A stretch of DNA of 20,264 nt from Methanoculleus sp. UBA77 (GTDB taxonomy: Archaea > Halobacteriota > Methanomicrobia > Methanomicrobiales > Methanoculleaceae). How positions within the stretch are numbered: position 1 is the stretch's first letter; the number at the start of each line of letters is the position of its first letter. The notes below the pieces were generated by a model. It saw nothing but the letters and a program-made list of their open reading frames with translations. It searched no databases and had not been told where the DNA came from. The DNA is taken from the NCBI GenBank assembly GCA_002499455.1, contig DALN01000156.1:6539-26802 (forward strand), given 5' to 3'. Positions 1-6,448 of this stretch are shown here, piece by piece. The position numbers were made by a program, and so were the translations under genes.

Positions 1-824
1 TCCTCGATCGTCTCGCCGCTCCCGATGAAGACGATCCCGCTCTGGGTCTCGGAGACCGCCGAGAGCGCACCGCCGCCCCGGGCGGTGCCGTCCATCTTCG
101 TGACGAGGACGCCGTCGATCCCGATCGCCGCGTGGAACCGGCGCGCCTGCTCGCTTGCCTGCTGGCCGAGCGCCGCGTCGATGACGAGCCACCGGTGGTC
201 GGCGTGCGAGATCTCGTTGATGTTGACGATCTCCTCGATCAGGTTCTCCTCGAGGGCGTGCCGCCCCTGGGTATCGATGATGATGACCTCGTAGAGCTTC
301 CGGAACTTCGGGAGGCCCTCGCGGACGATCCTGAGGGCGTCCTTCTCGTTTGGGTCCCCGTAGCAGGGGACGCTGATCCGGTCGCAGAGGGTCTTCAACT
401 GCTCGTAGGCGCCCGGCCGGAAGGTATCGGCGCAGATCACGCCGACCCGCAGCCCTTTGCGCTGGAAGTAGCGGGCGAGCTTTGCGGTCGTCGTGGTCTT
501 GCCGCTCCCCTGCAGGCCGGCCATCAGGATCGTCTGGGGGCCGAGCGTCACCTCGCCCGGCTTTCCCATCAGCCGGACGAGCTCCTGGTAGACGATCCGG
601 AGGACGTGCTCGCGGACACCCATCCCTTTCGGGGGCTCCTCCTCGAGGGCACGCTGCTTGATCGCCTGCGAGAGCTGCATCACGAGCTTGACGTTGACGT
701 CCGCCTGGAGGAGCGCCCGCTGGAGGTCACGGACCAGCTCGTCGACGGCGGCCCGGTCGATCACCGTCTTGCCGGCGAGTTTCTTGACCGCGTCCTTCAA
801 GGACGTGCCGAGGTTGTCGAGCAT
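1..824 (-). CDS. srp54: Signal recognition particle 54 kDa protein (SRP54), 3' part outside window
   Basis: SRP GTPase that binds signal sequences on 7S RNA-containing SRP and docks with FtsY for co-translational membrane targeting. 274 codons are visible: the helical N domain (about 1-90) and most of the G domain. Motifs seen are the P-loop GLQGSGKTTTT (103-113), ADTFRPGAYEQL (132-143) and TKMDGTARGG (242-251). The methionine-rich M domain lies beyond position 1. The start ATG shares one base with the ftsY stop (TGATG), which supports this start and translational coupling. The oddity is the G3 motif, which reads DTQGRH (184-189) where SRP GTPases normally have DTAGR; the neighbouring FtsY keeps DTAGR. 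Identity is certain from the motifs and the ftsY-srp54 order. Confidence 0.97.
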   Translation of the reverse strand, partial: MLDNLGTSLKDAVKKLAGKTVIDRAAVDELVRDLQRALLQADVNVKLVMQLSQAIKQRALEEEPPKGMGVREHVLRIVYQELVRLMGKPGEVTLGPQTILMAGLQGSGKTTTTAKLARYFQRKGLRVGVICADTFRPGAYEQLKTLCDRISVPCYGDPNEKDALRIVREGLPKFRKLYEVIIIDTQGRHALEENLIEEIVNINEISHADHRWLVIDAALGQQASEQARRFHAAIGIDGVLVTKMDGTARGGGALSAVSETQSGIVFIGSGETIE

Positions 825-1954
825 CAGGCCTCATCCCCCAGGAGTTCGTCGACGACGACGCGGGGGCTAAACGGCATGATGTCGTCGTAGCCCTGGCCGG
901 TCCCGAGGAAGAGGATGGGTTTGCCGACCGTGTGCGCGACCGATATGGCCGCACCGCCCTTCGGGTCCATGTCCGCCTTCGTCAGGACGACCGCGTCGGT
1001 GCCGACGGCTTTGTTGAACTCGTCGGCCCGGATGACCGCGTCGTTCCCTGCAACCGCCTCGTCGACGTAGACGACAAGGTCGGGCTTCATGACCCGCCGG
1101 ATCTTCTCGAGCTGGCTCATGAGGTTGGCCCGGTTGTGGAACCGGCCGGCCGTATCGGCGAGGACGACATCGATGTTATGCGCCTTCGCGTACTGGACCG
1201 TATCGAAGAGGACCGCCGAGGGGTCGGCGCCCGCCTGGTGCTGGATCGTCTTGATGCCGAGACGATCGGCGTGAGTCCGGATCTGCTCGATCGCGCCCGC
1301 GCGGAAGGTATCCCCTGCGCCGATCACGACCGAGAAACCGTTCTTCTGGAGGTAATGGCCGACCTTCGCGACGGTCGTCGTCTTCCCGGTCCCGTTCACG
1401 CCGGTGAAGAGGATCTTCACGGGCCGCTCGTGCTCGCGGATATACTGCGAGAGATCGAGCCCGTCGCCGAGCACCCCGCAAAGCGCCGACCGCAGGGTGG
1501 AGACCACCAGGTCGTCGACCGAGGCGCCTATCTTCCGGTGCTGACCCACGAGATCGCCCCGCATGCGGGCGATGATCTCGTCCGTGACCGGGAGCGCGAC
1601 GTCGTTCTCGAGGAGGACCATCTCGAGTTCCATCAGGGGCTCCTCGATATCCTTCTCCTGGAGAAGGACTTCACGATCCTTGACGAGGACCTTCAACCTG
1701 TTGAAAAATGTGGGTGCCTCCCGCTTCTCCCCGGCAGCCGGCACCTCCCTCGCGGCTGGAGCCGCCGGAGCGGCCGCCGGTTCGGGGGCGACGGGTGGAG
1801 AAGAAGAGGCGGGGGAAGGCGTGGGTTCTGCGGCCTCCGGCAGCGCAGGCTGCTCGACCGCCGGCGGTTCCGGCTCGATCCCCGCTGCCTCCTCGATGTT
1901 CGAGGTGAACCTGGTCCTGATATTCTGAAGCTTCTTCTTTAAGGAATCAAACAT
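824..1954 (-). CDS. ftsY: Signal recognition particle receptor FtsY
   Basis: Membrane-associated GTPase receptor that pairs with SRP54 to deliver ribosome-nascent chains to the translocon. 376 residues. A short basic N-terminal helix (MFDSLKKKLQNIRTRF) is followed by a low-complexity Ala/Pro/Glu linker (about 21-80), then an N domain (about 82-175) and a G domain. G motifs: GVNGTGKTTT (185-194), GAGDTFRAGA (212-221), DTAGR (267-271) and TKAD (325-328). The Pro/Ala linker resembles the variable acidic A region of FtsY proteins. It lies 2 bp after the prefoldin gene and overlaps the srp54 start by one base, so it is in the same operon. Function is known from the family; membrane association of the basic N-terminus is inferred. 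Confidence 0.97.
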   Translation of the reverse strand: MFDSLKKKLQNIRTRFTSNIEEAAGIEPEPPAVEQPALPEAAEPTPSPASSSPPVAPEPAAAPAAPAAREVPAAGEKREAPTFFNRLKVLVKDREVLLQEKDIEEPLMELEMVLLENDVALPVTDEIIARMRGDLVGQHRKIGASVDDLVVSTLRSALCGVLGDGLDLSQYIREHERPVKILFTGVNGTGKTTTVAKVGHYLQKNGFSVVIGAGDTFRAGAIEQIRTHADRLGIKTIQHQAGADPSAVLFDTVQYAKAHNIDVVLADTAGRFHNRANLMSQLEKIRRVMKPDLVVYVDEAVAGNDAVIRADEFNKAVGTDAVVLTKADMDPKGGAAISVAHTVGKPILFLGTGQGYDDIMPFSPRVVVDELLGDEA

Positions 1955-1956
1955 TA

Positions 1957-2412
1957 TCAGCTTCCGCCCTGACCTGCCTGAGCCTGCCGGGCCCCCCGGT
2001 AGGCCGCCTCCAGGCGGCGGGAGATCTCCGTTGCCTGCCCCTGCAACTGCTCGACCGACCCTGCGACCTTCTTTGCGAGCGCCTCAAGTTCGGTTATCCG
2101 ATCCTGGAGATACTCCACGGCCTCCGCTGTGGCACGCTCGACGGAGACGTCGGCGCCGATGTTCACGAGGACGTGGCCGGCATCGAGCACGTTTGCCCGG
2201 AGATATGCCCCGCCCCCGATAGGGAGAAGGACGGCCCCGTCTTCGTTCTCCATGACGGCACGGAGGGTCTCGATGGCTGCGGCGGCCTCAAGGCGCTGCT
2301 GCTCGATCATCCCGAGTTGCTGCGTCAGGATCTCGATCTGCTGCCCGTACTCGTTCAAGTACATCTGGAGGGTCTGTATCTCGCGAGGATCTGCCTGTTC
2401 CACGTTATTCAC
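1957..2412 (-). CDS. pfdA: Prefoldin alpha subunit
   Basis: Alpha subunit of the archaeal prefoldin hexamer, a cytosolic holdase that passes unfolded proteins to the thermosome. At 151 residues it has the family layout: an N-terminal coiled-coil helix (about 8-55), a central beta-hairpin segment with the GGGAYLRANV pattern (about 66-75), and a second coiled-coil helix (about 95-140). The tail is rich in Ala, Gln and Gly. It overlaps the end of the upstream LX ribosomal gene by 8 bp and ends 2 bp before ftsY. The order LX - pfdA - ftsY - srp54 is a well-known archaeal arrangement, which supports the call. Confidence 0.95.
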   Translation of the reverse strand: MNNVEQADPREIQTLQMYLNEYGQQIEILTQQLGMIEQQRLEAAAAIETLRAVMENEDGAVLLPIGGGAYLRANVLDAGHVLVNIGADVSVERATAEAVEYLQDRITELEALAKKVAGSVEQLQGQATEISRRLEAAYRGARQAQAGQGGS

Positions 2413-2596
2413 CAGTTACTATGTTAACCGACTCGATGGTGATATAATTTCTCTTCAGGCGGTGTTTGCTTCCGATCTCCGTGAGAACCCGCTCTTTTGC
2501 CTGGTTCTCGTTCGGGGCACCGACGACCTTGCGGTACGGTTTCCACTCGTTGTTGATCCTGCACGCGCCTACAACTTCAAACGTCTGGTTCTCCAT
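2405..2596 (-). CDS. rpl18a: 50S ribosomal protein LX (L18Ae/eL20 type)
   Basis: Small 63-residue archaeal large-subunit protein homologous to one domain of eukaryotic L18a (eL20). The sequence FEVVGACRINNEWKPYRKVV followed by NENQAKERVLTEIGSKH is typical of the LX family, and the length is normal for archaea. The start is set by the ATG that begins MENQTFEV. The gene starts 6 bp after the aIF6 stop and overlaps pfdA by 8 bp, so it sits inside the translation operon. It is expected to act in the ribosome. Confidence 0.93.
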   Translation of the reverse strand: MENQTFEVVGACRINNEWKPYRKVVGAPNENQAKERVLTEIGSKHRLKRNYITIESVNIVTGE

Positions 2597-2602
2597 GACA
2601 AT

Positions 2603-3265
2603 TCACTCCAAAAACCCAAAGACTTCTTCTATCCGTCCGAGCTCGAACCCGGTCGTGACCGACCCGGCGATGTATCCCTTGCTGTTCGCAAGGAGCCCGG
2701 TCCCCACGAGCCCGGTCCCCATGTTGACCGACCCGAGGCCGATCGGGAGATCGACCACCCGCTCGAGGGCGGCGATCTCGGAGTCGTTGGCTCTCGGGTG
2801 GACGAGGATACCGCGGTTCGTCGCAAATGCGGCCATGCCGACGGTCTTGATACCGCCGAGCGAGACACGGACTACCGGCACAGAGAGGAACGACCCGATC
2901 TCCTCGGCAACACCGATCTCCATCTCCGGGTGGACGGCAGCAACGCAGTCGTTTGCGAGGATGACGTTGCCGGCAGCGTTCATCGACCCTCCGAGCCGGT
3001 ACACTTCACGGTACTCTTCGAGGATCGCCACTTCCTCGGCGGTGGCCAGATCGCTGACGATCATACCCTGGCTGTTTCCCGCAACAAGCGATCCGATGAT
3101 GCTGCTACCCTGGATGGTGGTGGTTACGATATCGACATCGAGTTCCCGCGCGAGAGCCCCGGTGAACTCCTCAGGCGCCCCGGGATACACGATGGCGATA
3201 TCCTCAAAGACGCGGGCGTATACACCGATGTTCGGATCGCCGGCGAGATCGATCGTTCCTGTCAT
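2603..3265 (-). CDS. eif6: Translation initiation factor aIF6 (ribosome anti-association factor)
   Basis: Binds the large ribosomal subunit and blocks premature joining with the small subunit. At 220 residues it matches the family length for the five-fold pseudo-symmetric pentein fold. Recognisable segments include NIGVYARVFEDIAIVYPG near the N-terminus, GSSIIGSLVAGNSQGMIVS (about 54-72), GGSMNAAGNVILAND (about 92-106), TNRGILVHPRA (about 149-159) and GSVNMGTGLVGTGLLANSKG (about 177-196). The start lies 1 bp after the rpl31e stop, and a GAGGAGTGAG purine stretch directly before the ATG is a good ribosome binding site. It sits between ribosomal protein genes, as in many archaea. Confidence 0.97.
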   Translation of the reverse strand: MTGTIDLAGDPNIGVYARVFEDIAIVYPGAPEEFTGALARELDVDIVTTTIQGSSIIGSLVAGNSQGMIVSDLATAEEVAILEEYREVYRLGGSMNAAGNVILANDCVAAVHPEMEIGVAEEIGSFLSVPVVRVSLGGIKTVGMAAFATNRGILVHPRANDSEIAALERVVDLPIGLGSVNMGTGLVGTGLLANSKGYIAGSVTTGFELGRIEEVFGFLE

Positions 3266-3266
3266 C

Positions 3267-3530
3267 TCACTCCTCGGCGAGCTCGGCCTGGACCTGCCCG
3301 TCCTCGAACTTCATCGCGCGGACGCGAATCTTTCTCGGGGGCTTCTGGCTGCCGTTCTCCCAGACCTTCTCGTTGATGCTCTTGTCCAGCTTGACGTCCT
3401 CGCTCTTCATGTGCCGGGCGAGGAACGCCCTGATGTCCTTGACGGCGGCGTTGCACCGCTTCCACCGGGGCGCACGCTTCACGTCGCGGAGCGGAATGAT
3501 ATAGATATGCTCTTTCAATGCCTCTGCCAT
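3267..3530 (-). CDS. rpl31e: 50S ribosomal protein L31e (eL31)
   Basis: Large-subunit protein near the exit tunnel. At 87 residues it is the usual archaeal length. It shows the family pattern YIIPLRDVKRAPRWKRCNAAVKDIRAFLARHMK, followed by KLDKSINEKVWENGSQKPPRKIRVRAMK and an acidic tail. The gap to rpl39e upstream is 4 bp and to aIF6 downstream 1 bp, so this is a tightly packed operon. Together with eL39 it lines the tunnel exit where SRP docks, which fits the co-localisation with srp54 and ftsY. Confidence 0.97.
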   Translation of the reverse strand: MAEALKEHIYIIPLRDVKRAPRWKRCNAAVKDIRAFLARHMKSEDVKLDKSINEKVWENGSQKPPRKIRVRAMKFEDGQVQAELAEE

Positions 3531-3534
3531 AATT

Positions 3535-3687
3535 CTACACCTTTAAAGTGCTCCGTCTCCAGTTGCGCCGCTTGGGGTGCGACGCGACTGCACGGTTGGT
3601 CCTGATCATCACCCATGCAGGCACGCGGCGGTTCTGCTCGCATGCCTTTGCCAGCCGGATCTTCCGGCCTTTCATCAACTTGCTCAT
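3535..3687 (-). CDS. rpl39e: 50S ribosomal protein L39e (eL39)
   Basis: A very small, very basic 50-residue protein that lines the ribosome exit tunnel. The translation runs from MSKLMKGRKIRLAKACEQNR through VPAWVMIRTNRAV to HPKRRNWRRSTLKV, matching the family in length and in the near-invariant RRNWRR end. It ends with TAG 4 bp before the rpl31e start. An AGTGAG purine stretch about 5 nt before the ATG can serve as ribosome binding site. The pairing rpl39e-rpl31e-aIF6 is conserved in archaea, so confidence is high despite the small size. Confidence 0.97.
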   Translation of the reverse strand: MSKLMKGRKIRLAKACEQNRRVPAWVMIRTNRAVASHPKRRNWRRSTLKV

Positions 3688-3705
3688 GATTCTCACTCTT
3701 CTATT

Positions 3706-4296
3706 TCAGGTCTCTCTCACCCCGACCACCAGCGACTGCAGGTGCCGGGGGGGAAAGAACAGTGACGGATCGATGCCGCGGGCGCGAATTGCGTCGCGGA
3801 TCTCTCCTTCGTAGTCGCCGTTCCCGATGCTCCCGGTCTCGCCGTAGCGGACCACGAGCAGCCTCCCTGCGAGGCGTTCCACCTCCGGTTTCCCGTAGCC
3901 GAGGAGCGGCCGGACATAGGAGCGGCCGGTGGTCATCTCCAGGTGCTGCACCTCGGAGCGTTCGAGCCGGGGGACCCGGTCCTCACGGCGGGTGCCGTCG
4001 CCGACCACCGCATACTCGGTGAAGAGGGTCTCGACCGCCGTCCGGTGGACCAGGTTGATCGCATCGTTCGGGTACCCGCAGGCTAAAAGCAGGTCGACGG
4101 CCTCCTCGAGGAGGTCGCGCCCGAGGACTCTCTTCCTGAAGGGGAGACGTAAGGCGGCAGCTGCAGCCTGCACCGCCGGGACCTCACGGCCGGGATCGAA
4201 TACGCAGGTATTCAACTCTACGCCGTAGTCGCGCGCGAGCATGAGCGCCGCGAGCGAACTGTCTTTCCCTCCCGAGAAGAGCACACCCGCTTCCAT
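3706..4296 (-). CDS. PP-loop ATP pyrophosphatase family protein (COG2117-like)
   Basis: 196-residue protein with an N-terminal PP-loop, FSGGKDSS (7-14), which in this superfamily binds ATP and adenylates a substrate (tRNA thiolation, queuosine precursor or amide synthesis). The rest fits an alpha-hydrolase fold with VVGDGTRREDRVPRLERSE (about 97-115) and an RPLLGYGKPEVERLA segment (about 128-142), as in enzymes that discriminate a bound substrate. From memory it belongs to a small archaeal family annotated as a predicted tRNA-thiolation-type subunit; the substrate is unknown. It overlaps the PDCD5-like gene by one base (TAATG) and precedes rpl39e by 18 bp, so it is co-transcribed with ribosomal genes. 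A role in translation, such as tRNA modification, is inferred from context. Confidence 0.85.
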   Translation of the reverse strand: MEAGVLFSGGKDSSLAALMLARDYGVELNTCVFDPGREVPAVQAAAAALRLPFRKRVLGRDLLEEAVDLLLACGYPNDAINLVHRTAVETLFTEYAVVGDGTRREDRVPRLERSEVQHLEMTTGRSYVRPLLGYGKPEVERLAGRLLVVRYGETGSIGNGDYEGEIRDAIRARGIDPSLFFPPRHLQSLVVGVRET

Positions 4297-4637
4297 TACT
4301 TCCGCGTGATCCTGAACTCTTTCTTCGTCGGCGTCAACTGGGAGAGCAGGCCTTTGAGCTGCTCGTCGGAGATCCGCTGCCGTATCCTGCCGCTCTGGGC
4401 CAGCATCACCAGTTGCTGCTCGACTGCTTTCGCAAACTCCGGCCGGGTCAACTTGATGGTATTGAGCCTCTCCCTCGCGTCGGGTTCAAGGATCTCCATG
4501 AGCATGACGCGGATCTGTGATTCGATCTGCTGCTGGCGCCGGGCCTCGTCTTCCATCGCCTGCTGATCCACGGCCTGCTGCCGCTGCAGCTGTTCCATCT
4601 TCCGGCGGCGAAGTTCCGCGAGTTCGTCGTCTACCAT
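4296..4637 (-). CDS. PDCD5-like DNA-binding protein
   Basis: 113-residue archaeal homologue of eukaryotic programmed cell death protein 5, usually annotated as a DNA-binding protein. The N-terminal third is a charged Gln/Arg/Glu-rich helix (about 1-42, DDELAELRRRKMEQLQRQQ). The compact helical core includes RVMLMEILEPDARERLNTIKLTRPEFAKAVE (about 43-73) and QLVMLAQSGRIRQRISDEQLKGLL (about 74-97). Length and motif order match the family. It follows rps19e after 19 bp and overlaps the PP-loop gene by one base. The rps19e-PDCD5 pairing is common in euryarchaea; the cellular role is not established, and a translation link is suggested by context only. Confidence 0.93.
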   Translation of the reverse strand: MVDDELAELRRRKMEQLQRQQAVDQQAMEDEARRQQQIESQIRVMLMEILEPDARERLNTIKLTRPEFAKAVEQQLVMLAQSGRIRQRISDEQLKGLLSQLTPTKKEFRITRK

Positions 4638-4656
4638 CAGTCACACCACCGGTTGA

Positions 4657-5106
4657 TCAGTATTTCAGGAGTCCGGGCGCGTTCTGGGCAGCCTGGGCCT
4701 TCAGACCGTTTGCGATGTTGTCAAGGAACGATCTCCCCGCCGCGGTGACCACACGCCCCTCACTCGCGTGGGAGACGTATCCGGCCGCTTCGAGCTGCTG
4801 GAAGACCTTCCGGACGATTGAACCGCTCCCCTTCCGGAACTGGTTCGGGGCCGAGCCGCGGTCACGGGCGCCGCCGTAGGCAGAGCGCATCCTCTGGGTA
4901 CCTACCGGGCCGTCGGTGTAGATACGCCGGAAGACTGCTGCCGCACGCACATACCACCAGTCGTCATTCTCGGGGGGCATCTCTCTGTGTACCCCCGTCT
5001 TTGCAAAAGCGGCCCAGTCAGGGGGCTGAATCTGCGGGTTTTTCTTGAGTTCTTCTGCCACCTGCCGGATGAACATGTCGGCAGGGATGTCGTATACAGT
5101 CGTCAT
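4657..5106 (-). CDS. rps19e: 30S ribosomal protein S19e (eS19)
   Basis: Small-subunit protein required in eukaryotes for pre-rRNA maturation. 149 residues, typical for archaea. Signature segments are TTVYDIPADMFIRQVAEELK at the N-terminus, WWYVRAAAVFRRIYTDGPVG (about 50-69), RMRSAYGGARDRGSAPNQF (about 72-90) and GSGSIVRKVFQQLEAAGYV (about 93-111). The start is preceded by a GTGAGG purine stretch 7 nt upstream. The 51-bp gap before it contains a strong TATA-like element overlapping the end of the yhbY-like gene, so this is probably the first gene of a transcript running to srp54. Confidence 0.97.
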   Translation of the reverse strand: MTTVYDIPADMFIRQVAEELKKNPQIQPPDWAAFAKTGVHREMPPENDDWWYVRAAAVFRRIYTDGPVGTQRMRSAYGGARDRGSAPNQFRKGSGSIVRKVFQQLEAAGYVSHASEGRVVTAAGRSFLDNIANGLKAQAAQNAPGLLKY

Positions 5107-5155
5107 AGATGAACCTCACTATCGCTAACAGTCTTTACATATTCGTCCAGTGATG

Positions 5156-5167
5156 TTTTATATATTT
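5156..5167 (-). promoter_or_regulatory. TATA box for the rps19e-to-srp54 operon, overlapping the yhbY-like stop codon
   Basis: On the minus strand the sequence reads AAATATATAAAA, a near-consensus archaeal TATA box. The stop codon TAA of the upstream yhbY-like gene lies inside it. A start site about 25 bp downstream (near 5137) would give a leader of about 30 nt carrying GTGAGG before the rps19e ATG. The geometry supports an internal promoter; it is not proof of activity. Confidence 0.7.
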
Positions 5168-5418
5168 CGAGAATCGCGCCCGGGAGATCGGCTTCGCCGC
5201 TCTGCGAGGACGATGGTCCGCCCGCGGACCTCCATCAGAACCGCACCGGCCGATGCGGCTATCTCCTCAGGATCGACCTCCGTGTTCCGGAGCCACCTGA
5301 CCTTGATAACCTTCCGGTCCTTGATCTGGCGCCGGATCTCATCGATCATGACGCTCGTAACACCACGCTTCCCCACCCAGATGGTGGGCTTGAGATCCTG
5401 ATACGATTCTCTGCTCAT
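5158..5418 (-). CDS. YhbY/CRS1 (CRM) domain RNA-binding protein
   Basis: 86-residue single-domain protein of the YhbY/CRM family, which binds ribosomal precursor particles in bacteria and introns in plastids; archaeal members are assumed to act in ribosome or RNase P biology. The CRM signature is visible as IWVGKRGVTSVMIDEIRRQI (13-32), then DRKVIKVRWLRN (34-45) and a final strand MEVRGRTIVLAERR (62-75). The chosen ATG lies inside an ATGA overlap with the rnp4 stop, which argues against the much longer open frame upstream. The last codons are unusually A/T-rich because they contain the promoter of the next operon. Confidence 0.9.
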   Translation of the reverse strand: MSRESYQDLKPTIWVGKRGVTSVMIDEIRRQIKDRKVIKVRWLRNTEVDPEEIAASAGAVLMEVRGRTIVLAERRSRSPGRDSRNI

Positions 5419-5732
5419 TGTTGAGGCCTCCCGACAGGATACCGCGACCGGTGTCCGCAGGCAAGACAGGTGACGATCACGCACCCGCGGTGAATCCGTA
5501 CCCGGGCGTTTGACCCCGGCACCAGGTAAGTGCTGCACCGGCGGCAGAACCGGCGTTTCAGCGGCCGCTCGATCCTCACGCGATGGCGCATCCCGATCTT
5601 TCGCGCGAGCACCACACACCGGTTGCTCCACCCGGGGTTCTCCGGATAGAACTCGGCCGCCCGCGTAAAAAGGAGAGCGATCCTCTCCCGGGCGAGCCTC
5701 CGGGAGCCCGATCTTCGTGTAGTATCTGCCAT
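5415..5732 (-). CDS. rnp4: Ribonuclease P protein component 4 (Rpr2/Rpp21 family)
   Basis: Protein subunit of archaeal RNase P, which trims the 5' leader of pre-tRNAs; it is the Rpp21 homologue. 105 residues: an N-terminal helical region (about 10-55, RLARERIALLFTRAAEF...RCVVLARKIGMRHRVRI) and a zinc ribbon with Cys63-x2-Cys66 and Cys89-x2-Cys92. The start at MADTTRRS is chosen because a TATA-like element lies about 49 bp upstream, between this ATG and purN; a longer upstream open frame would cross that promoter. It overlaps the yhbY-like gene by 4 bp (ATGA), so the two are translationally coupled. Confidence 0.92.
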   Translation of the reverse strand: MADTTRRSGSRRLARERIALLFTRAAEFYPENPGWSNRCVVLARKIGMRHRVRIERPLKRRFCRRCSTYLVPGSNARVRIHRGCVIVTCLACGHRSRYPVGRPQQ

Positions 5733-5775
5733 GATCCGTTCCGTCAGGTAGTGGGTCTTCAGGTTGGAGCGGAGA

Positions 5776-5786
5776 GAATATATAAG
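5776..5786 (-). promoter_or_regulatory. TATA box for rnp4 - yhbY-like transcript
   Basis: Reads CTTATATATTC on the minus strand, an A/T island in GC-rich surroundings. It is centred about 49 bp before the rnp4 ATG and 20 bp after the purN stop. The predicted leader is roughly 20-25 nt. It separates the purN unit from the RNase P unit. Confidence 0.65.
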
Positions 5787-5800
5787 AATTGATGGCCGGG

Positions 5801-6436
5801 TCAGCGGACCCGGACCCGCCGGCCGCTGACTTCCAGGCGGTCCTCGCAGAAGAGTTTCACGGCGAGCGGAAGCGCCGTATGCTCCTCGACCAGGATCCGG
5901 TCGGCGAGCGCCGTCTCGTCGTCGTCCGGGAGGACCGGGACACACCGCTGGATGACGATGGGGCCGGTGTCCGTCCCCTCGTCGACGAGGTGGACGGTGC
6001 AGCCCGCGACCTTCACCCCGTACTCGATCGCCTGCCGCTGCGCATGGAGGCCTGTGAACGCCGGGAGCAGGGCGGGGTGGATGTTCATCATCCGGCCCGC
6101 GAACTCGTGGACGATCCCGGCCCCGAGGATCCGCATGTAACCGGCGAGGACGAAGAGGTCCGCCCGGCAGTTCCGCATCGCGGCGAGGAGAGCATCCTCA
6201 TAGGCGGCCTTCGACGGGAACCGTGCATACTCGACGACCGTCACCGGGACGCCGGTGGCTTTCGCCCGCTCGATCGCGTAAGCCCGGGGGTTGTCGGTGA
6301 TGAGGCCGACGCAGATCGCCGGGATCTCACCGGCAGCAATAGCATCGATCACCGCCTGAAAGTTCGATCCTCTTCCCGAAGCGAGCACTGCAATCCGTTT
6401 CTTAGTGTAAGGTCTCTCTCTATCCATAGGCACCAT
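5801..6436 (-). CDS. purN: Phosphoribosylglycinamide formyltransferase (GART)
   Basis: Transfers a formyl group from 10-formyltetrahydrofolate (or a pterin equivalent) to GAR in purine biosynthesis; cytosolic. 211 residues, normal length. Seen: the N-terminal strand and phosphate loop RIAVLASGRGSNFQAV (14-29), the catalytic NIHPALLPAF with Asn118 and His120, GLHAQRQAIEYGVKVAGCTVHLVDEGTDTGPI, and Asp156 matching the catalytic Asp144 of the E. coli enzyme. A second ATG at residue 4 (MDRERPY) could be the true start. It begins 12 bp after the CNNM-type gene and is probably co-transcribed with it, although no functional link is obvious. Confidence 0.95.
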   Translation of the reverse strand: MVPMDRERPYTKKRIAVLASGRGSNFQAVIDAIAAGEIPAICVGLITDNPRAYAIERAKATGVPVTVVEYARFPSKAAYEDALLAAMRNCRADLFVLAGYMRILGAGIVHEFAGRMMNIHPALLPAFTGLHAQRQAIEYGVKVAGCTVHLVDEGTDTGPIVIQRCVPVLPDDDETALADRILVEEHTALPLAVKLFCEDRLEVSGRRVRVR

Positions 6437-6448
6437 CCTCCAGGCCCC

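Noticed and set aside
932..1942. A long open frame of about 336 codons on the plus strand opposite ftsY
   Set aside because: It is a GC-rich shadow with Arg/Asp-rich low-information translation; the opposite strand encodes FtsY with all G motifs.
5733..5945. N-terminal extension of rnp4 into the purN region
   Set aside because: It crosses a good TATA box and overlaps the end of purN; the family start is MADTTRRS at 5732.
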